The translations under genes were made by a program, and so were the position numbers. Below, piece after piece: positions 1 to 5,406 of a stretch of 6,958 nucleotides of DNA (positions are counted from its first letter, which is position 1; every line of letters begins with the position of its first letter). Below the pieces are notes generated by a model. That model saw only the letters and a list, made by a program, of their open reading frames with translations, was not told where the DNA came from and ran no database searches. The DNA comes from a bacterium (GTDB taxonomy: Bacteria > Auribacterota > JABMQX01), in contig JABMQX010000224.1 of NCBI GenBank assembly GCA_013203085.1, forward strand, positions 1 through 6,958. Direction: 5' to 3'.

Positions 1-560
1 CCCTGAAGGATTTCATCCGGTCTCTCCAGCATCAGGCGGAAGTCGCACGTAAGGAACGGCTCGCATTCGGCGCCGTTGAGGATCAGAGTGTGAATTCTCC
101 TCCCTGTTGGTGGCTTAAGTTTGACGTGTGTGGGGAAAGTTGCACCGCCCATGCCGACGATCCCGGCTCGCTGCACTGCCTCGACGATCTCTTCGGAGGT
201 CATCGAAAGATAATCTGAGATCGGACGCATGTCATCAAGGAGGGTATCCCTGCCGTCGGACTCTATCTCTATGGCAGCCATCTTGGTTCCCAACGGGTGA
301 GGAAAGAGGCGGATGGCTGTGATTTTCCCCGAAACGCTGGAATGAACGGATGCCGAGATGTAACCCCCCGGTTCCGCGATAAGCTGTCCCCTCTTGACGT
401 GCTCACCTAACTCGACCACCGGATTGGCAGGCGCGCCGATATGCTGCTGAAGAGGAATACGGACTATCTTCGGAAGGGAAGTCTTTCTTATCTCCTCCTC
501 TCGAGTCGCCTCCTTGAGGTAAGGCGGATGAACCCCTCCTTTGAAGCTGGTGGTGGGCAA
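1..560 (-). CDS. rnfC: Electron transport complex subunit RnfC, N-terminal part (runs off left edge)
   Basis: RnfC is the peripheral flavin/iron-sulfur subunit of the Rnf complex, which couples electron transfer between ferredoxin and NAD to ion pumping across the cytoplasmic membrane. My minus-strand translation gives 186 codons without a stop. Residues 7-13 read KGGVHPP, the classic RnfC opening. Residues about 36-100 (IPLQQHIGAPANPVV, then LGEHVKRGQLI) form the biotinyl/lipoyl-like barrel. GMGGATFPTHVK at 136-147 is the glycine-rich nucleotide/flavin-binding motif shared with NuoF, followed by NGAECEP at 162-168. The C-terminal 4Fe-4S motifs lie beyond position 1. The start is inferred as TTG at 558-560: an in-frame stop lies 15 bases upstream, no ATG precedes the conserved motif, and AAGGAG at 568-573 sits 7 bases before it. 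A promoter at 628-656 suggests rnfC is first in its operon. The family call is very secure; the exact start is likely but not certain. Confidence 0.93.
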   Translation of the reverse strand, partial: MPTTSFKGGVHPPYLKEATREEEIRKTSLPKIVRIPLQQHIGAPANPVVELGEHVKRGQLIAEPGGYISASVHSSVSGKITAIRLFPHPLGTKMAAIEIESDGRDTLLDDMRPISDYLSMTSEEIVEAVQRAGIVGMGGATFPTHVKLKPPTGRRIHTLILNGAECEPFLTCDFRLMLERPDEILQ

Positions 561-627
561 GAAACTGCTCCTTCACGAGCGAATACTCACGGCTTATCTC
601 CCCGCCGAGGAATAAAATTATTGCGCA

Positions 628-656
628 AGGATATTCAGCGGCCTATGCGCTGTCAA
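628..656 (-). promoter_or_regulatory. Sigma-70-type promoter candidate for rnfC
   Basis: On the minus strand there is a perfect -35 box TTGACA (651-656), a 17-base spacer, and a -10 box TATCCT (628-633, four of six consensus bases). Transcription would begin near 621, leaving a leader of about 60 bases before the rnfC TTG codon. The -35 match, ideal spacing and orientation support it. The -10 box is imperfect and an AT-rich stretch (TAATTTTATT) follows just downstream. Confidence 0.5.
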
Positions 657-751
657 CACAAATCCCGACGTGATGTGCGGGATTCATCCGCCCGGCAGGA
701 AATTATACGCCTGAACTCTTATACGAAAAGTTTGACTCTTTTCTTTCCCAG

Positions 752-937
752 ATGAATGTCCGCACCATATCCTTCGAGAATTGGAAACTCAGGCTGCTGG
801 CACTGGTGGGCAGAACCGTCGCGTCGTCCTGGGGGTTGGCGCGCCGCTGAGCTGCGGTTTCCATCCTGGGCAGAGCAGTGCGGAGAACGCTCCCCATCCT
901 CTCTCGGTTTAGCAAGAACGGTTCTGAAGTCGGCTGA
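752..937 (+). pseudogene. Possible gene remnant: short protein-like frame with internal TGA
   Basis: Starting at ATG 752, one frame gives 32 residues with a plausible amphipathic composition (containing FENWKLRLLALVGRTVASS), a TGA at 848-850, then 28 more residues in the same frame (AAVSILGRAVRRTLPILSR and onward) to a second TGA at 935-937. The KLRLLALVG stretch loosely recalls the start of some DUF374/lysophospholipid acyltransferase proteins, but this is too short to assign. No ribosome binding site precedes the ATG. It could be a decayed gene, a short peptide gene (752-850), or chance. Selenocysteine readthrough is conceivable but nothing specific supports it. Confidence 0.2.
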
Positions 938-942
938 TATGA

Positions 943-987
943 GGGGCGGCGTCCCAACTCGGCCCCTAAGCGCCGTCCCCTTTCCTT
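943..987 (+). terminator. GC-rich hairpin, terminator-like on the plus strand
   Basis: GGGGCGGCG (943-951) pairs with CGCCGTCCCC (971-980), with one bulged T and a 19-base loop. On the plus strand it is followed by TTTCCTT (981-987), a weak U-rich tail. It lies 33 bases past the stop of the minus-strand DUF1015 gene, so it may also end that transcript, although in that direction no T-run follows. Its GC-richness and position between two genes favour a real, possibly bidirectional, terminator. Confidence 0.42.
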
Positions 988-1012
988 GAAGCATCCACGT
1001 GCAGCTTCTGTT

Positions 1013-2323
1013 TCAGATATCGAGCTTCCGCATGATCAGCCCAGTCAGCAGCTTCGGATAGAAGTCCGTTGATTTATGCGGCATCACTTGCCCCGCGAGG
1101 GAGACATCTCTGACCTGAGGGACTTTGGTGGGGTTGAGGAGGAACGCGATTTGCGCCTCGCCTTTTTCCACCATCCCGACAGCCTTTGCAGGATCCCTGA
1201 AGTACCCGATGTACTCCCCGGAATCCTGAGCTTCGGCTGACAGCGACAGCATCTTGTCAATAATCAGCGAATGTAGAATTGTTACGTCCAGTTCGCGGAC
1301 CGCAGGATGAGGGCCTCCAGCGAGAGCCGCGATTGCAGATGCCTTGTCTTTCAAGCGGATCAAGAGGAACTTTCGCCCCGGAAGACATACAACAAATGAA
1401 GTGGTGCCAGAAGGCTTTTGTCTTAGCTTGTCCAGCACTGGCCGCAGGTCATCTGTCTCGTGCCCGAGAGTCTGGAGGTCGAAAAAACCACTGAGCTGTT
1501 GTAGGATACGTTCCTCGCTGAAGTCAGCTACTCCCCAGACAACCCTATGAGTGGGCAAGATCACCACGCTGGGGTCCTCCATGCTGACCAGGGTCATCAT
1601 CCGGTAGCTTACTTCTTCGCGTCCCTCCTCGGAGACTTTTGGCAGCATCTCGTCGCGGTAGTTCAGGGCGGTCTGGTATCTGTGGTGGCCATCGGCAATG
1701 AACAGTTGCCTCTCCCTCATTTGGTCCACGATGAACTGTATATCATCCCGGCTCGTGATTCGGGCGATAGAATGCACCACTCCATCAGCGTTGACGCTCA
1801 TCAGCGGAGCAGCCGAGTCGTATCGCGACAGAAAACGCGGAATCGTCATTTCCGGATCGCGGTAAAGCACAAATAGCTTCCCGAAGTTCGCCTTTGCTTC
1901 GTGAATCAGGTGGAGCCTGTTGGCGTTGTGACTCGGGAAAGTGTGCTCGTGGGGAAGGATGACCTTCGACTCATAATCCTCAAGCCTCACCGCTGCGATG
2001 AGACCTCTCCTGGTGAATTCCGACTCCCCTAAACTGAATTTCTGCGTATAGAGGTAAAAAGAATCAGCGTCATCCTTGACGAGGACGCCTTGGTCAAGCC
2101 ATTTGTGGAAATCCTCGCCGGCTCGGGTGAATTTGTTATGCGATTCGTTATCTCCGGGCATCTCCTTTCCGCGGATAATGCGCACGATGTTGAAAGGATC
2201 GGCGGAGTAATATCGCTCCTGTATATCCGGAGTTATGCGGTCCCAGGGTTGCGTCACAACCTTCTGGATGTCCACTCTGGACTGGTCGTAATAGATTCCC
2301 TTGAAGGGACGTACCTCTGCCAT
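1013..2323 (-). CDS. DUF1015 family protein (COG4198)
   Basis: The 436-residue product belongs to the widespread but uncharacterised DUF1015 family and has the usual full length of about 400-440 residues. Family hallmarks are the N-terminal stretch MAEVRPFKGIYYD, the block VILPHEHTFPSHNANRL around 121-137, and the very conserved ADGHHRYQTAL at 210-220, whose histidines look like an active or metal site. It has no signal peptide or membrane segment, so it should be cytoplasmic. The ATG at 2321-2323 is firm, with AAGGAGG about 5 bases upstream (cgaaacAAGGAGGtgat). In many genomes the family sits near serine biosynthesis genes; that context is absent here. The biochemical function is unknown. 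The gene is flanked by two sizeable gaps and is probably transcribed alone; a weak promoter candidate lies at 2566-2594. Confidence 0.93.
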   Translation of the reverse strand: MAEVRPFKGIYYDQSRVDIQKVVTQPWDRITPDIQERYYSADPFNIVRIIRGKEMPGDNESHNKFTRAGEDFHKWLDQGVLVKDDADSFYLYTQKFSLGESEFTRRGLIAAVRLEDYESKVILPHEHTFPSHNANRLHLIHEAKANFGKLFVLYRDPEMTIPRFLSRYDSAAPLMSVNADGVVHSIARITSRDDIQFIVDQMRERQLFIADGHHRYQTALNYRDEMLPKVSEEGREEVSYRMMTLVSMEDPSVVILPTHRVVWGVADFSEERILQQLSGFFDLQTLGHETDDLRPVLDKLRQKPSGTTSFVVCLPGRKFLLIRLKDKASAIAALAGGPHPAVRELDVTILHSLIIDKMLSLSAEAQDSGEYIGYFRDPAKAVGMVEKGEAQIAFLLNPTKVPQVRDVSLAGQVMPHKSTDFYPKLLTGLIMRKLDI

Positions 2324-2742
2324 ATCACCTCCTTGTTTCGCATAGGTGCACGTTTTTTCCGGACGGTGCTCTCGCTCAAGCCGCAGCGAGCACGATTGAA
2401 AAGCTTTGATTGCTCTGCTGGGAGTTTCCGGGCCAGACTATTTCCGGGGCTGGCGCTGAGTGGTTCGCACGTTTGCGAGGACCCGTTCTCCCCACAAGGG
2501 CACCGCATCCAGGCCCGTCCGTCACCACATCAGCAACGGGCTTCGAGGATTTTCGGCGACCCAGAACACTATGGAAATCCCACGCATGTGTCAACCCATT
2601 TTTCGCTGCTGCATGGGTCAAGCGGCGATCGTATCCATGCTCAGTCTCTTCGCCAAAACCGATGCGCCGAAGATTGACAGCCCGGTCGCCGCCAGTGTGA
2701 ACATCGAGTTGTCTAATCAGTTCCACACGTGAACATCCGTTT
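2324..2742. other. Gap between DUF1015 and lipoprotein genes, possible gene debris
   Basis: This 419-bp stretch holds no gene with a ribosome binding site or recognisable domain. On the minus strand the frame continuing from the lipoprotein gene shows a short protein-like piece at 2618-2704 (28 residues, MFTLAATGLSIFGASVLAK and onward), then another near 2588-2520 (MRGISIVFWVAENPRSP and onward), each ended by a stop. The first resembles the hydrophobic core of a signal peptide. They may be remnants of an exported-protein gene, but no parent family was recognised. The long plus-strand frames through here are mostly antisense to the DUF1015 gene or low quality. Confidence 0.35.
2566..2594 (-). 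promoter_or_regulatory. Weak promoter candidate upstream of DUF1015 gene
   Basis: A perfect TTGACA (2589-2594 on the minus strand) is followed after 17 bases by TAGTGT (2566-2571), a poor -10 match with three of six consensus bases. If used, it would give a leader of about 240 bases before the DUF1015 ATG. The -35 box and spacing are good, the -10 box is not. Confidence 0.25.
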
Positions 2743-2749
2743 TCACGTG
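2726..2749 (-). terminator. Perfect 8-bp inverted repeat overlapping lipoprotein stop codon
   Basis: CACGTGAA (2726-2733) and TTCACGTG (2742-2749) form a perfect dyad around an 8-base loop (catccgtt) and span the TGA stop at 2743-2745. In the direction of the lipoprotein gene this makes an 8-bp hairpin with no T-run after it. It could be a factor-assisted terminator or an mRNA 3' end stabiliser. Each arm also contains the palindrome CACGTG, so a protein-binding site is an alternative. Confidence 0.3.
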
Positions 2750-3309
2750 CCGGGCAGTTTCGCGGCGATGGTACGCACGGCATCAAGGGTTGCGTTGTCG
2801 GCGTCGTCCGTGGAACCTTCCCAATTGATGGAAACCTGGTGGGGTCCGACGACGAACCGAGCCCAAGGGGCCTTGCCCCTGTCGAAGACCTGTCCTGCGT
2901 CCACATCGGGAAGCTTTTCTCCGCCTTTCGCTCCCTCGATTTCCTTCTCGAGGTAGGCCAGGGCGTGAACCCGGTCAACGAAGCGTAAGATGAAAACTCT
3001 AAGCGAGCTATCCGCCCCGCCTTCGGTGTTCTCATAACCCTGAGTCGCGGCTTCCCGACCTCCCTCATTGACCAATCCCGGCGCCGCGCCGTCATAGATT
3101 TTCCAGAGCTCATCCTCGGCACCCGAATAGATGTAGCTGCCGGGGATGGCTTTCCATCCGGAGAGGAATCCCTCTTCGAGCAGAGCATCGTCAGCCCGGA
3201 ACGTTTCATCCGGAACCGCTCGCTTGCCGGGGAGCAATTCCTGACGAACACAGCCGAGCAGCCCAAAACCTGAAAGCGAAATCATCAAAAAGAGGATAGT
3301 CGGTCTCAT
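2743..3309 (-). CDS. Putative lipoprotein, DUF6599-like
   Basis: The product is 188 residues. Residues 1-20 form a lipoprotein signal peptide (MRPTILFLMISLSGFGLLGC) with lipobox LLGC and lipidation site Cys20; the +2 residue is Val, which in Gram-negative bacteria suggests outer-membrane sorting. The mature part contains GW at 51-52, ELWKIYDGAAPGLVNEGG at 67-84, and a region about 100-123 with SLRVFILRF and HALAYLEKE. This pattern, an (I/Y)(N/D)GAA core followed by a strand and an 'A-x-x-Y' helix, matches my memory of DUF6599 proteins, whose function is unknown. The start ATG at 3307-3309 is chosen over in-frame upstream codons because AAAGGAG lies 5 bases before it and the signal peptide begins there. 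It lies 68 bases downstream of the broken aldo/keto reductase gene on the same strand, so the two were probably one transcript. The lipoprotein call is strong; the family assignment is tentative. Confidence 0.85.
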   Translation of the reverse strand: MRPTILFLMISLSGFGLLGCVRQELLPGKRAVPDETFRADDALLEEGFLSGWKAIPGSYIYSGAEDELWKIYDGAAPGLVNEGGREAATQGYENTEGGADSSLRVFILRFVDRVHALAYLEKEIEGAKGGEKLPDVDAGQVFDRGKAPWARFVVGPHQVSINWEGSTDDADNATLDAVRTIAAKLPGT

Positions 3310-3377
3310 CCCTTCTCCTTTCAGTGTGAAGTCAAAAACGATGCCCGGGTTCGCAAAGTGAAGAAGGCCCCATGCCC

Positions 3378-3813
3378 TCAGGCAAGAGTTTCCGCGGCTT
3401 TGAGAACCAGTTCCTGCGCCGGCACTCCGTAGGGGCACCGCTCCGTGCATCTGCCGCACTTCGTGCAAACGGAGGCGTCGAGTTTCCGACGGCGGTGCCC
3501 GACCGTCGCCCATTTCTCCAATCCGTAAAGCCGGGCGTCAATCTCCAACCGCAGAACCGCCGGGATGTCAATCCCCTCCGGACATGGCTTACGGGAACCT
3601 CTATCACATCAATCTCTCCCGTTTTCATCAATTTGATGACGCCCGATGTGCACAAATGCCCTGCGACTGCAATGAAACCGATCTTCCCCTGCTGCTTGGC
3701 TTTTAGGTACTCGCCAAGCTCGTTTTCAATGAACCTTTTTGCGGTTCGGTCGCTTTCAGGAACTCTCGCCTATGGATCCCCTTTTTCCGCAGGGGTCCTT
3801 TTCCCTTCTCCAT
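3378..3813 (-). pseudogene. Tat-exported aldo/keto reductase with C-terminal ferredoxin domain, two internal deletions
   Basis: Three pieces of one gene survive in two frame changes. Piece 1 starts at ATG 3811-3813 with AGAGGTG upstream and reads MEKGKGPLRKKGIHRREFLKAT, a twin-arginine (Tat) leader cut off before its hydrophobic core. Piece 2 (about 3754-3595, shifted frame) contains KRFIENELGEYLKAKQQGKI, then GFIAVAGH and MKTGEIDVIEVP, typical of the central TIM barrel of aldo/keto reductases. Piece 3 (about 3592-3378, shifted again) holds KPCPEGIDIPAVLRLEIDA and the cluster motif CTKCGRCTERCP before a TGA at 3378-3380, typical of the ferredoxin tail of COG1453 reductases. A stop interrupts piece 2's frame upstream, at 3770-3772. 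The remaining 436 bp encode about 145 residues, against roughly 350-430 for the family, so both barrel halves are largely missing. The first 4Fe-4S motif keeps only its last cysteine; the second is complete. It cannot make a working enzyme. Deletion sizes are inferred from family knowledge. Confidence 0.82.
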
Positions 3814-3866
3814 GCAACACCTCTTGCCTGTGGCCATCGGTCACCAAGAAATGGACCAGCACCCGA

Positions 3867-3895
3867 ATGCTATCGTATTCAATAGCAACTCGCAA
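3867..3895 (-). promoter_or_regulatory. Promoter candidate for the aldo/keto reductase pseudogene
   Basis: On the minus strand TTGCGA (3890-3895) is followed by a 17-base spacer and TAGCAT (3867-3872). Each box matches four of six consensus bases. It sits about 54 bases before the pseudogene ATG in the correct direction. A dyad at 3868-3887 lies across the -10 box and spacer. The assignment rests only on box matches, spacing and position. Confidence 0.33.
3868..3887. repeat. Dyad TGCTAT-N8-ATAGCA, operator-like
   Basis: TGCTAT (3868-3873) and ATAGCA (3882-3887) are perfect 6-base inverted arms around 8 bases. The dyad covers the -10 box and adjoining spacer of the minus-strand promoter candidate, where a bound repressor would block transcription. 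A 6-base dyad can arise by chance, so position is the main support. Confidence 0.3.
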
Positions 3896-3897
3896 CC

Positions 3898-3927
3898 TTG
3901 CTCTTCCCAGAAAGAGATCGAGATAAT
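3898..3927 (+). promoter_or_regulatory. Promoter candidate for the DUF1080 gene
   Basis: TTGCTC (3898-3903) is followed by an 18-base spacer and GATAAT (3922-3927), which matches five of six bases of the -10 consensus. The start of transcription would be near 3934, giving a leader of about 90 bases. The -35 box is weak, with three of six consensus bases. A 7-base dyad at 3912-3932 overlaps the -10 box. Orientation toward the secreted DUF1080 gene and the divergent layout support it. Confidence 0.38.
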
Positions 3928-3932
3928 CTCTT
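3912..3932. repeat. Dyad AAGAGAT-N7-ATCTCTT, operator-like
   Basis: AAGAGAT (3912-3918) and ATCTCTT (3926-3932) are perfect 7-base inverted arms separated by 7 bases, 21 bp in all, the size and symmetry of a dimeric regulator site. It overlaps the -10 box of the plus-strand promoter candidate. It has no T-tail, so it is unlikely to be a terminator. Confidence 0.38.
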
Positions 3933-4023
3933 GAGAACCGAAAGAAGGGGTGGCAAAATGAGACAGCGAAATCCGCAACGTGAGAAAGGTGCACAAATAT
4001 CGAGTCCAGGACAAAGGGGGAAA

Positions 4024-5247
4024 ATGATGAAGCAAACGCTCGTATTCATTGGGATCAGCATTTTCGCGCTGGCGTCTCTTTCCGCAGAAGGCCAGGTTCT
4101 CGCGATGGAGCCGCTGTTCAACGGCAAGAACCTCTCGGGATGGAAGGAGGTCGGTGGCGGAAAATGGTCCGTGCAAGACGGAACCATCGTCGGCGAGACC
4201 GGGGATGGACGGTACGGCTGGTTAGTCACCGACAGGGCTTATGCGGATTTCATATTGCAGTTGAAGTTCAAAACCGAAGGAGCCGGAAACTCCGGCGTGC
4301 AGTTTCGATCGCATGTGTTCGATACGGAAATGAAGGGTCTTCAGGCGGACGTTGACCCAAAGCGCACCGGCAACACTGGCTCGGTCTGGGATGAAGACCG
4401 CAGAAACCGCTGGATGGCGGTCTGCTCCGAGGAAGGGAAGAAAGCCTACAAGCCCGGCGAGTGGAATGATTATGAGATTGCCGCCAGAGGCGACCGCGTC
4501 GTCATCCGGCTCAATGGCGTCAAAACCGTGGATTTCCGCGACGACATGGCGATTAAGGGCATCATTGCCCTTCAGGTGCACAGCGGTCGAACACCCGTGA
4601 AGGTCCGCTGGAAAGACATCCGCATCGCCGACCTCGGATATGGCCCGGGCTGGACATCCCTCTTCAACGGGAGAGATTTTACGGGCTGGAAGGAACACGG
4701 TCGCGAGAAGTGGGCCGTCGAGGGCGGGGCGATCGTCGGCGCAAGCGGTGCTGGCGGCTACGGCTATATGTCCACTCTCGACACGTATAAGGATTTCATC
4801 GTCCGCATCGCCTTCAAATGCGACGCAGAAGGCAACAGCGGGCTCTTCTTCCGCTCCGTCTTGGAAGGCACGGACATCCGGGGAATTCAGTGCGAGATTG
4901 ACCCTACGCCGCGAAACCTCAACGCCGGGCTTTACGAGAGCGGCGGTCGCGGATGGATTGCCGAGCCGGGTGAGGACGCCCGAAAACTCTTCCGATTCAA
5001 TGACTGGAACGAGATGGCGGTGAAGGCGGTCGAAGGGCATTACGTCACGTATCTGAACGGACTGAAGGCCGTTGACCTCGCTGATACCCGGCAGATGAGC
5101 GATGCTTCTTCCCGCAAAGATACCCCAAAGCCCCCACTCCGGCAGGGTGTCATAGCCCTCCAGCTCCACAGCGGCGGCGGCGCAAAGGTTCGCTGGAAAG
5201 ACATCTTCCTCAAGGAAATTGCCGCACCGAAGGGAAAAACGCAGTAA
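4024..5247 (+). CDS. Secreted protein with two tandem DUF1080 (3-keto-disaccharide hydrolase type) domains
   Basis: DUF1080 domains have a concanavalin-like beta-sandwich fold and are annotated as 3-keto-disaccharide hydrolases or sugar-binding modules. Numbered from the second ATG (4027), residues 1-26 are a Sec-type signal peptide with likely cleavage after VLA26, so the protein is exported. Domain 1 spans about 28-203 and domain 2 about 208-398. Each begins with an LFNGxxxxGWKE motif (30-41, 212-223), continues through KW-x-V and the GNSG-x-x-FRS core (87-95, 269-277), and ends with IALQ-x-HSG (180-187, 376-383) and VRWKDI (193-198, 388-393). The close correspondence shows an internal duplication. 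AAGGGGG at 4014-4020 serves either ATG 4024 or ATG 4027, the latter with better spacing. An upstream in-frame ATG at 3958 also has a purine-rich site but would put 23 residues before the signal peptide. The substrate is unknown. Confidence 0.92.
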   Translation: MMKQTLVFIGISIFALASLSAEGQVLAMEPLFNGKNLSGWKEVGGGKWSVQDGTIVGETGDGRYGWLVTDRAYADFILQLKFKTEGAGNSGVQFRSHVFDTEMKGLQADVDPKRTGNTGSVWDEDRRNRWMAVCSEEGKKAYKPGEWNDYEIAARGDRVVIRLNGVKTVDFRDDMAIKGIIALQVHSGRTPVKVRWKDIRIADLGYGPGWTSLFNGRDFTGWKEHGREKWAVEGGAIVGASGAGGYGYMSTLDTYKDFIVRIAFKCDAEGNSGLFFRSVLEGTDIRGIQCEIDPTPRNLNAGLYESGGRGWIAEPGEDARKLFRFNDWNEMAVKAVEGHYVTYLNGLKAVDLADTRQMSDASSRKDTPKPPLRQGVIALQLHSGGGAKVRWKDIFLKEIAAPKGKTQ

Positions 5248-5343
5248 GACCTCGCAGGATGTTGCTCAACGGAGAAGCTCCGCGGAAGGCAATTCGTGCG
5301 CTTCGGCGCGAGGAAACACGCTCGTAGAGTCAGAACTGCGTAG

Positions 5344-5396
5344 CCATCGGTGCCAACTGACATGTTCAAGCAGGCTGCGTCCGTTAATTCCGATGG
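5344..5396 (+). repeat. Inverted repeat CCATCGG/CCGATGG in the leader of the second lipoprotein gene
   Basis: CCATCGG (5344-5350) is perfectly complementary to CCGATGG (5390-5396), extendable by one G-T pair, with a 39-base loop. The right arm ends 10 bases before the ATG at 5407 and overlaps the G-rich stretch that would serve as ribosome binding site, so folding could affect translation. The long loop makes this speculative. The rest of the 159-bp gap 5248-5406 holds a small UUCG-capped hairpin (GCGC-TTCG-GCGC) but no T-run, so no clear terminator follows the DUF1080 gene. Confidence 0.22.
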
Positions 5397-5406
5397 TGGA
5401 TAGGTC

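Larger units (their letters stand above)
657..1012. other. Gap between rnfC promoter and DUF1015 gene, no secure gene
   Basis: No reading frame here carries a ribosome binding site or recognisable domain. Longer open frames on both strands (for example about 756-989 plus and 719-994 minus) have arginine-, proline- and serine-rich translations with no family resemblance and look like chance. Two things stand out and are listed separately: a short plus-strand frame at 752-937 that looks more protein-like than its surroundings but contains a TGA, and a GC-rich hairpin at 943-980. A structured RNA was considered; no tmRNA, RNase P, SRP or 6S signature was recognised. Confidence 0.5.

Noticed and set aside
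848..850. Selenocysteine codon in the 752-937 frame
   Set aside because: No homolog, no ribosome site and no specific SECIS structure was recognised; a decayed gene or chance explains the TGA more simply.
657..1012. Structured RNA such as 6S, tmRNA, RNase P or SRP RNA
   Set aside because: None of the conserved sequence signatures of these RNAs was found on either strand; only a GC-rich hairpin and short complementary pieces are present.
2090..2677. Plus-strand open frame of 195 codons
   Set aside because: Its first part is antisense to the N-terminus of the DUF1015 gene, and the rest crosses the gap without any recognisable domain or ribosome site.
2376..3266. Long minus-strand open frame of 296 codons overlapping the lipoprotein gene
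   Set aside because: It is shifted relative to the lipoprotein gene, is rich in Arg/Ser/Pro, lacks a ribosome site and matches no family; the lipoprotein frame has a signal peptide and a good ribosome site.
3332..3655. Minus-strand open frame of 107 codons as a separate small gene
   Set aside because: Its first part is the central barrel segment of the aldo/keto reductase; after about 3595 it reads the ferredoxin tail out of frame, so it is a fragment of the pseudogene.
4222..5169. Minus-strand open frame of 315 codons opposite the DUF1080 gene
   Set aside because: It is antisense to a clear two-domain DUF1080 gene whose motifs are conserved in the plus frame; the minus translation has no recognisable domain.
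5357..5389. Promoter CTGACA/TTAATT before the second lipoprotein gene
   Set aside because: The spacer is 21 bases, too long for a normal sigma-70 promoter, and the -35 box is imperfect.
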